Of a stretch of 64,000 bases of DNA, positions 56,387 to 64,000 are shown one piece after another (the stretch's first letter is position 1; every line of letters starts with the position of its first letter). Both the position numbers and the translations under genes were made by a program. The notes under the pieces were generated by a model. The model made no database searches and had not been told where the DNA came from. It saw nothing but the letters and a program-made list of their open reading frames with translations. The DNA comes from Floccularia luteovirens (Eukaryota; Basidiomycota; Agaricomycetes; Agaricales; Squamanitaceae), in the NCBI GenBank assembly GCA_009739215.1, contig VSJF01000005.1, positions 124,001-188,000 of the forward strand, read 5' to 3'.

Positions 56387-59178
56387 CCAGGCAGAGAACG
56401 TGTCTACAGAAAATGAGGCAGACGGACAGTCTTTGATGTAGTCTCAACGCATCGAGGACGTCAGCGCCAGATGGAGAGTTCCAGGAAGTTATGGATCGAA
56501 CTTGAAGAAGCCAGGGTAAAAGCCAATAGTAAGGGAAATGATCATGTTATAGCAATAGCCGACCATGCAATCTGGAAAAAGACGCCGAGAAGGAGATTCA
56601 GAATCTAGTTATCAACCAGGTCAAATAACGTTAACGAAAAGAAAACAGATAATCCAGGTGCATGGATATATTCTATACGAGTCAGGGACAATCTGAACCC
56701 AATCGAAATTATTATTTTTTCTCCTGTTCCTTCCAGAATTGGTTGTTGGGAGAAAAAAGAACACTTTGATGGTTGTATATCCCCGAGTGAGCCGCATTTT
56801 TCAGAATTCCAACATGGTACGTGTGTCCGAAAGTCATCCTTTCTTGAAAAGTCGTTAGCAGTGTTGTCAACAACCGTTGTTCGCTGAAGGCCCGAGGGGC
56901 AATGCAAGGCAACTATCGTCTAGCAACGAACAAAGTTATCCAACCAAAACCACACGCGACCTAACTCTAAGTGAGCATGTGACTGTTTAACAGTTCTAAT
57001 GTGACCAACTGAACGCCTCGCTACTATGCCGATAATTAAAAGAATCTCCCTCTGTAAATATACAAGGTCGTTGTAGTAAAATATACTTACCCTATGTACA
57101 TACGCCGTTGCAAAGGAAGACTCCGTTCGGAAGTTTACACAAATTGATATGAGAGATTATGTATCGAATGTGAAAACATATAAATAAGTTACGATTGCAA
57201 TTCATTTTGGGGCTCTTGGCTGTGATTGAGCCCGCCACCGCACGGCGTACACATCAACGCAAACCGAAAAAGAATTCAAGGTCATTCACCGCTGGCTTCT
57301 CAATCTTAGAACGACGTTCTTGGAGTTCATTTGAGATTGTCCATAAATGGATTTCACAGGGAAACTTACAGCTCAGCGACCTGTGTTTTCCATATCACAT
57401 GAATAAATAAAATTGATATGCAGTGTGAATTCCTAACGGCAGTGAAGGGCTCGAGTAAAAAATAAAAACGAAATTTTAGGGTTTCTCATATTTTTTCATA
57501 AGTTATATTATTAAAACGAAACTCACACCCTCGGACTTGAACTAGTTTTACCACTCTTCCCATGCATCAGTGTTCTAGATCTGGCTCCTCCGGTTCGACG
57601 TCATCTGATATTGAAAGTCAGTTTATTATGAGAGTCAGGTTTAGTACTGAATATATCGTGGGTTTCCACCTGACTCGAATAAAATGAACGTTGAGGCCAC
57701 GAGGACGGAAAGTCCATTGGAATTAGAAGGAATCAGTCAAGAATGGACAATAAGAAATCAAGAACCCGAATAAGTTATACCTTTAAAGAACTTGCAGGCT
57801 TGGATCATGAAGTGTATTTGCATAGCATTCACCGGTGATGAACCAAGGCAGAAATGGATCATAGCACCAGGGCCTTTAAAGAAAACATGTGCCACGGAAT
57901 GTGTTCTGAGAAGATATAAAACCTACTGGAAAGATGGAAAGATCTGATGATTGTCACACGGAGGGCCGTAGAACAAAAAGATCAAGCTTCCAGACTCCCA
58001 AGAACATAAGTATTGAATGAATAAAAGTACCCAGAAAGGAAATTCTCCTTGAAAAATGGCAGTCGCATACCGGAGCTGCTGCGGCGGAATTAATTTACGT
58101 GATCAAAAAAACGGTTTTGTAAGGTGCTGAAAGGACGAGAGTAAACAATATGGACCCCCAAATCTAAATCTTTGAGTTGTCGGTTCTAGTGTATCAACCT
58201 GAATATGTAATAAATTAGTGACTAGTTTCACGGAGTCAGTGAAATGGTGAAACATCTTGGTGAGAATAAATTACTTGGAGTTTTGATACGGATCACCGGA
58301 GCAGAGGTAAATCCACTGCAGGATTTATGGAACCAAATTGAGCCTCTAAATTTGTGGTAGTTTACAAGAACATGGATATGTGAAATTATTAAGGGTGAGA
58401 AATAGGAAGAAGGGTATATGAGTTTCATCAGGAGTAATGATTTAATAAAGTAAATTGAGAAAAAAGCAGGACAATCAATTGAAGAATGCCGCGAGGAGCA
58501 GGCGTGTATTGAACGATAACTAACTGGGACATGCCTGATATATCCCAACGGTATCTTTTGGGGGAAGGAATTTAACGGTGAAACTGGTCGCTGCGAAAAT
58601 GTTTGATTAAACGACACCTATTGCTCACTATAGAAACTCACAAGGTCGTCGAACTGTCAAAAGTTAGGTTGGAAACTAGGCAACAATATTGCGAGTGAGA
58701 CGAGTACAATTGAACAAGGTAAGTATCAAGTGCCGTTCTGTCGCGTGAATCTGTCAGAGGTACATGTAAGGAGCAAGGCCCCAGGGATAAATATGTTTTT
58801 AGAACAGCTGGGCGCTCCCAGTTTAGCCCAGGGATTGATGGAAGTTCGGGGGTGTCGCCGTATGTAACTTCCCACAATAGTTGTTGGTTGATGAAATAAT
58901 TCGCCATGGAAGATTGCGAAGTTGAATGTTTATAATTGCGTAGCAACGAAAGTAATAAATCGAGAAGACAAGTTTTTAAAGGAAAGACAAGAGCTGTCAA
59001 TTAAGCAGCAACGACAACAGTATAGCAATTTCAGTTGCATAATGAATTGGATTTAGTAGTTGTCGGGGTAACTTAGGTAACCGGGACACTTAGTGACGAG
59101 TGCACGTGACCTAACGAATCACACCAGCAGAGAGTTGCTTACCAAACACACAAAACGGCATTTTCAAGTTGTGCGCGA
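56387..59178. other. Long interval between divergent regulators
   Basis: About 2.8 kb between the homeodomain and bromodomain gene starts, the largest gene-free block in the window. Only short frames are seen. One near 57195 begins with a hydrophobic stretch but lacks an ATG. Long upstream regions are common for developmental regulators; long 5' UTRs or a non-coding RNA are possible but not shown. Confidence 0.5.
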
Positions 59179-61921
59179 ATGGTTGATTCTCTTTCTTTTT
59201 CGCAAGACAACAACCATGCTGGTCCTTCAAAACTCAGGTCGGGATCATCAGGTCTCACCCTTGTTCTTCCTTCTTTGAAGAATCTTAAGGCTGCAAAGGG
59301 TGCAAAGAAATCAGCTCTCAGATTTGGCTCCATATCGAGCGCAAACGATGTTGTATCCCAGGAAAAGAAAATACCGCGCCCCGTAAAGTTAAAACCTCTC
59401 AAAGAAGTTTTGGCCAAGCTCATCTCCCAGATCAAAAAGTACGGACTTGCCATTCTTGCCACATGTTCTTGTTCTCATTCTCCACATAGGAAAGATGATT
59501 ACGCCTTTTTCCTGACTCCTGTCGATGCTTCCCAAGTCCCTGGCTACTCAGATGTAGTCAAACGACCCATGGATCTCGGAACAATGACTGACAAAGTTCA
59601 CAAAGGGAAATACCGTTCTCTGGAGGATTTTGCGGTAGGTTTGCCATTATCTACCGTTCATATATGCTCAGTATTCCTAGTCGGATTTTCGTCTCGTGAT
59701 GACCAATGCAATGATATATAACCCTCCTGGAACAATATATTATAGTGAGGCGGAGAGAATTCAGGCGTGGGGCCTTGACCATATCGCGAAAGTAGCTCCC
59801 ACTGTGATCCAATACGAAACAGATTGGAATATAGAGATTGAAAAAGACGACGACGAAGGTACAGTTAACGTTGACGAAGAAGAGGACGATACTCTTGCCA
59901 CACCAATGGATGTCGATGATCAAAGTAGAGATCGTTCTGTATCCGTTGTATCGCAGACACAGCAGGGGACAGCACGACGCGGACCTAGAGGACCTTACAA
60001 GAAGCAGGGAAATACACAGCAGAGTAACACAGTGTCTGAAAGCATAGATGGTGAAGGTCGTCTTCCTGGTTCGAAGGATGGTCTCGGAGCATTTCCGCCT
60101 ATGTCTGACTGGGCTGAAAAAATGGTCGCATTAAAGCTGAAAGGTGTGTAATTTACTTAGACATGACCTAGATATTTACGCATATATAATGGTCAGGTAA
60201 AAAATACCGAACCAAAAGGGAAAGGCTACGAATAGAGAGGGAAGGTCCTCCGTACCTCGCAGATGGTAGTTTAGATTACTCGGAAAGTGAGCATGGCCTT
60301 GTTTTTGCAATGACCTGTAACATTATTCAACGTGCCATCTATATAGTGGAGGATCCATTTTTGACATTGTCTGCGTTAGTCCCCGACCCCCTTACACGTC
60401 CATCATTGACACCTCTTTATCCTCCTCTACACATTCCTACTCAACCAGAATTTCAACCCCAGTCTGGCACATCTACCCCTCTATTATCAATTCCCCAGCA
60501 ACAACCCCCATCTTTTCTCGGTGCTATCAACGTTCCTTTAAGTCATGACCAACCCAACCTCTCTGCGAACCTTCCTAATACATCCGGTAAACGTCGACAT
60601 TGGACTATAGTTCGTCAGTCCGCTGGGCGAAACAAGGGGAAAGAAAAGGATGAGGAACAAGATGTTCCTGACTTGCCATCATGGCAGGTTTCGCGTGAGG
60701 CGCATACATGTGATTTTGGATCTTTCGCGTTGTTAGCTGGAGAATTGGCTGAGGAGATGCGACGCCGAGGAAATGCTGTGAATGGACAACCTAAGGAAGA
60801 AGACGAAGAAACCTCGGCTCTTGATCTGATACGAGAGAGCTTAGGTTGTGACCCTTCAAGGCGAATTCCTCAATGCGAAGATGATAAATTAAAATCGGAT
60901 ACCGCCAGCGGAATATCACTATATAATAATGGATACTGGACCTCAGAAAGGGCTGCTGAAGCTGAAGAATATATTCGCGACGTAGTTTATGGCGGTATAG
61001 ACGGCCTAGCCTATATTAGAAGCCTGGCCGAATTCGTCTCATCCCCTCAAAAGGTCCGCTCATTATTGACTAGGGCTTTAAATTATGATTGATCTTCGTA
61101 AGTACATCCAGGAATCTGACTCGACCCCAAATTATCAGGGACTGGGGATGACCTTAGCCGAATGGGTACTGGAAAATGTCGTGGATCCACTGACGGGTGG
61201 CCGACATTCGCTACTCCGTGAAACAGCACATCAGCTCATGATGCAATCGGATCATAAAAACTCTGGCATACACTATTCCTCGACGAGTGACAGTGTGCGC
61301 AATCAAGTATTTTCGTCCCTAAACGTGTATCCACCTGCGGCGGCAGCTTTGTCAGCTCTGAACCAGATTCGTACGCATAAAATCGACATGGGCGCGTTAA
61401 TCAAGACGCCTCAAGAGCTATTCATTAGTGAAGAGGAGTGGGCTGGAAAAGGTCTAAAGGCGAAATGGAAGCTGAAGATGGAACCCAAATCAGACATCAA
61501 TGGTTCACCTGACGGTATGGAGGTTGAGGAACCTGAACAAACTTGGATGGATGTTGATGCCAGCATCAATGGCGCCCACATTAATGGCAATCAATCTCCA
61601 CACGGGGCCGAGGGCCCTGAACAACTCAACGACGTCTTGGATTATGTTGCGGACGTCATTACCAAACTTGATAGATCAATACGAAACACGAGACTATCTC
61701 TGAAACCATCGAAAGAACCGAAAATTGAGATGGATACACCTACTTCTTCCGGTGAAGACGCACAAACAACTCAACAACACGAAGACCCCACCATGCGGAA
61801 CTTGAGACTAAATTTGTTGGCCCTCGCGAAACGCGCACCGTTAGATACTATTGCGCGGTTACCAAAGGATTTGGTACCGGAACATATTCGGCATTTCGTC
61901 CCAACCCTCGGGAATAATTGA
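59179..61921 (+). CDS. Bromodomain protein, BRD7/BRD9-like
   Basis: Start MVDSLSFSQDNNHAGPSK at 59179, stop at 61921; roughly 770 aa with about five introns. The bromodomain is at about residues 70-180: KEVLAKLISQIKKKDDYAFF, TPVDASQVPGYSDVVKRPMD and LGTM, then LVMTNAMIYNPPGTIYYSEAER. The acetyl-lysine-binding Asn is in the YN of AMIYNPPG. The motif pair PMDLGTM and YNPPGTIYY resembles the BRD7/BRD9 class, which belongs to SWI/SNF-type remodelling complexes in animals. An acidic stretch and GPRGPYKKQ follow, and then a long helical C-terminal domain (CDFGSFALLAGELAEEMRRRG, AAEAEEYIRDVVYGG, LRLNLLALAKRAPLDTIARL). The junction at about 61051-61110 is bridged by a 60-nt intron after SSPQK, in phase 0. 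It is probably nuclear, binding acetylated histones. Confidence 0.88.
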
Positions 61922-62714
61922 GTGCTTCCGGATGAGTATGTCGGTATTGATCCTGTCCTACTTAACCCCAGTTTCCATGAGTCGATTTATATCCCTGGCT
62001 AAATGAAATTATTATTTAGAACTTGGATATAACACAAATCGTGCCTTTTATTGTTGCTCCAGAGGCGATTCCATCAGTAACAGCACCGCTTGCGGAGATT
62101 ATTCGAGCCTGTTACCATGCACCTTTTTATCTCGACTTAGATGTTTTAAGTTAATCCACTAGATTCATTACCTTATCTTTTTGTGGCGCTTTAATTTATG
62201 GGGATTCCCTCACTATCTTGTATTGTACTGGCTGCAGATAATACTTATACGTACCCATAAAGTATTGTTGTATTTTCAGGTCCGGTCATTGGGGGCGAGT
62301 TTCTGATCTGGTGATAATTTGAGGGTCGAACGTTGAACGTTCAGCGCTGAGCACGAGCTACATTGAATATGGGGATGAAGAACATACGATAAGTACTGAT
62401 TGAATGATTATTTACAAACAATAAATTCACTATGCATGTGTATCCCCAAATTCATTCATTCATTCATTTAGGGGTATATAATGGCGAACCAACAAACGCC
62501 ACTGTCAACTGGCCGTCAGACGGGGAACTAAAAAGAGCGGTGAATAAAGATGCACCGATGGGCACCCGAATTATCGCCGTTGTGATCGTATATACAGATA
62601 TTCTAGAAAATGTCCAAGGTGATGTATGCATATATTCTTCAATATTTTAGTGGTTTAAATTCCTTGTTTTGAAAAAATTCGGTATGTTACCCGGATGCGG
62701 ATGCCTTTCCTGGG

Positions 62715-62910
62715 AATCTAGTTGTATCCCGAGATATCCATATAGTTGTATATCTATAAGCTGTTATTGAATCGGTTTGCCCTGCTGTACCCGCTCCACG
62801 TTGTTGTAATTAAGTGCTTAATGTAGTTATAAGTAGAAATCTAGATATCGCATTCTTAGAAGATAATCTCATCATAAACAGAGGGCCTGCGTAGAGAACA
62901 GCATGTACTG
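62715..62910 (+). repeat. Diverged direct repeat, unit 1
   Basis: Matches 63068-63262 in the same orientation with the same length (about 195 bp). Shared blocks are atctagttgtatccc.ggatat.catat, tgccct.ctgt, aagtgct.aatgta, tagatatcgcatt and gagaacagcatg.ac. The units are 353 bp apart from start to start. Confidence 0.8.
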
Positions 62911-63067
62911 TCATATGTAAAATGATTTAAAGAAATTGCCGTTTTTCACAATTTCAAACTTGTTATTTGTGTTAGAGTGTTGCAAGATCATATACTAGAG
63001 TCTCGTAAAGTTTCAAATCTATCTAAAAAATCAAAATGTACCCATCCTGCCTTCGGTGATCATGAAG

Positions 63068-63262
63068 ATCTAGTTGTATCCCGGGATATTCATATGGCTG
63101 TACAACGTACCTGTATTTAGCCCCGAATGCCCTACTGTGCAGTCTCCATCCTTAGTAATTAGTAAGTGCTCAATGTATATGTATAGTACTTAAACTTGTT
63201 CTAAATATGTACATAGATATCGCATTTTAATCATGATGTACATGATGAGAACAGCATGCACC
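63068..63262 (+). repeat. Diverged direct repeat, unit 2
   Basis: Second copy of the unit at 62715-62910. It is considerably diverged, so the duplication is old or the unit is evolving fast. Confidence 0.8.
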
Positions 63263-63575
63263 ACAAAATTATTTATATATGCGTCCATTGTGATTTGCAT
63301 TGTCTCAAATTTAATTCATCGACATTCCGATATGTACTCCAGTATTGCATATTGTGTACTGCATTGACAAGTTTACCATTTTCCGACCTTTTTTGTGATC
63401 ACCTTATTGGAAATCTTCACAGCATACTATAATAAACGAGGTTACGAAAATGTATGGATTAAAGAAGGCTCAGTAAATGACTTCAACACCAATAGATGAG
63501 ATTACATTATACAGTTTGGTAAATAAGGGTACAGCAGGATGATGATAAATTACATGAACATCAGTGAACTGAGCT

Positions 63576-64000
63576 TTACAGACTAAATATAGCCCCTTGG
63601 CGTTTCTTACTCTGAATTGGATAAGCTAAAGCTAATGATATCCCTAACCCAACGGTAAGACCAATAGCAACTGAAACTAATTTGAGGGCCGTTGCGAATG
63701 CGGAGATATATGAGTTTGCTGAACCAGAAGCCTGCTCACTTGCATAGCTAAGAAGACCACCACTACCCAGACCAGAAGGTACCTGGAACAATATGCCTGT
63801 TATCTATGCGAAGAAAAAAAGCATATAGTGAGTAGCTTGGAAGGCAAGTTTCGGGATAGGAGATGTACCATAATTACAAAAGCATTACCAGAGAAGAGCC
63901 GGGCATATACATTAGCAACAATGCCAACAGTAAATGCTCTAGATAAGAGTGAATATAATTTCAACTGGGAATGTATAATGAAACGTTGACGAACCCCAGT
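63576..64000 (-). CDS. ThrE/Prm10-type (DUF1212) membrane protein, C-terminal part only
   Basis: Minus-strand exons 63803-63576 and 63869 upward to near 63964, truncated by the window edge (the N-terminal part lies beyond 64000). The visible sequence is hydrophobic: RAFTVGIVANVYARLFSG, then across a 65-nt intron ITGILFQVPSGLGSGGLL. YASEQASGSANSYISAFATALKLVSVAIGLTVGLGISLALAY follows in pieces, and a short basic tail. VPSGLGSGGLL and VSVAIGLTVGLGIS are hallmarks of the fungal pheromone-regulated membrane protein 10 family, related to bacterial threonine/serine exporters. At least three membrane helices are seen. Transport substrate and localisation in fungi are unknown. Confidence 0.82.

Larger units (their letters stand above)
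61922..63575. other. Gene-poor interval with diverged direct repeat
   Basis: About 1.65 kb, AT-rich. A small (ATTC)n-like tract lies near 62450, and a 72-codon frame from ATG at 62432 follows a tatataatg motif but has no recognised domain. The two repeat units listed separately lie here. Confidence 0.5.

Noticed and set aside
57195..57410. Hydrophobic-start frame
   Set aside because: It lacks an ATG (starts at TTG) and a sensible continuation.
62432..62650. 72-codon frame after a TATA-like run
   Set aside because: It has an ATG and a tatataatg motif nearby, but no recognised domain or clear splice sites; left as a weak candidate only.

Overview
The window looks like nuclear DNA from a mushroom-forming basidiomycete (Agaricomycetes, most likely Agaricales). 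Genes are split by many introns of about 45-65 nt with GTRNGT donors, they lie on both strands with no operon logic, and several protein families are ones I know mainly from Agaricales. These include the HGGA-type nucleotidyltransferase-like protein, the F-box-like LPIELYRPIV proteins and the DUF300 transporter relative. I cannot name the genus. No rRNA, tRNA, CRISPR array or intact transposon was recognised.

Left part (1-10.6 kb), the most accessory-looking region. It holds a GNAT acetyltransferase, a nucleotidyltransferase-like protein with a disordered tail, and a head-to-tail array of three FAD-dependent (salicylate-hydroxylase-like) monooxygenase paralogues. Copies 2 and 3 splice into complete 432 and 433 aa proteins. 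Copy 1 has lost its first exon and has a 26-nt deletion near its 3' end, so it is called a pseudogene. All three share the same intron map, including an 18-nt exon and two introns that appear to start with GC. About 170-200 bp at the left edge is repeated upstream of copy 1.

Middle-left (11.7-22.2 kb) is mostly on the minus strand. It carries a single-pass membrane protein with an apparent one-base frameshift, a small ankyrin protein whose first coding exon is only ATG, a magnesium-dependent phosphatase-1 homologue, an Lsh/HELLS/Irc5-type SNF2 remodeller, an NAD(P)-binding reductase-like protein, a tiny Gly/Tyr/His-rich protein (plus strand), and an unknown protein.

Middle (24.4-45.5 kb) has a seven-helix DUF300/TMEM184-type protein, an F-box-like protein, a small secreted protein, an alkyltransferase-like DNA-repair protein (Trp in place of the active-site Cys), a group III poly-HAMP hybrid histidine kinase of the Nik1 type, and a MON2-type Golgi/endosome trafficking scaffold.

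Right part (48-64 kb) has a GPI-anchored Cys-rich secreted protein, an atypical SDR with Phe at the catalytic Tyr position, a Topors-like RING protein, a homeodomain transcription factor whose helix-3 core IWFQ is a 12-nt exon, a BRD7/9-like bromodomain protein, and the C-terminal end of a ThrE/Prm10-type membrane protein cut by the window edge.

Gene-poor blocks of 1.5-2.8 kb separate some genes (22.2-24.4, 29.4-31.1, 37.5-39.2, 45.5-48.2, 56.4-59.2 and 61.9-63.6 kb). One of them holds a diverged 195-bp direct repeat pair. Apart from the monooxygenase array the genes do not form an obvious pathway. Exon boundaries come from reading GT/GC...AG sites by eye and checking that the frame is kept. 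Where exon lengths could be summed to a whole number of codons this is stated.
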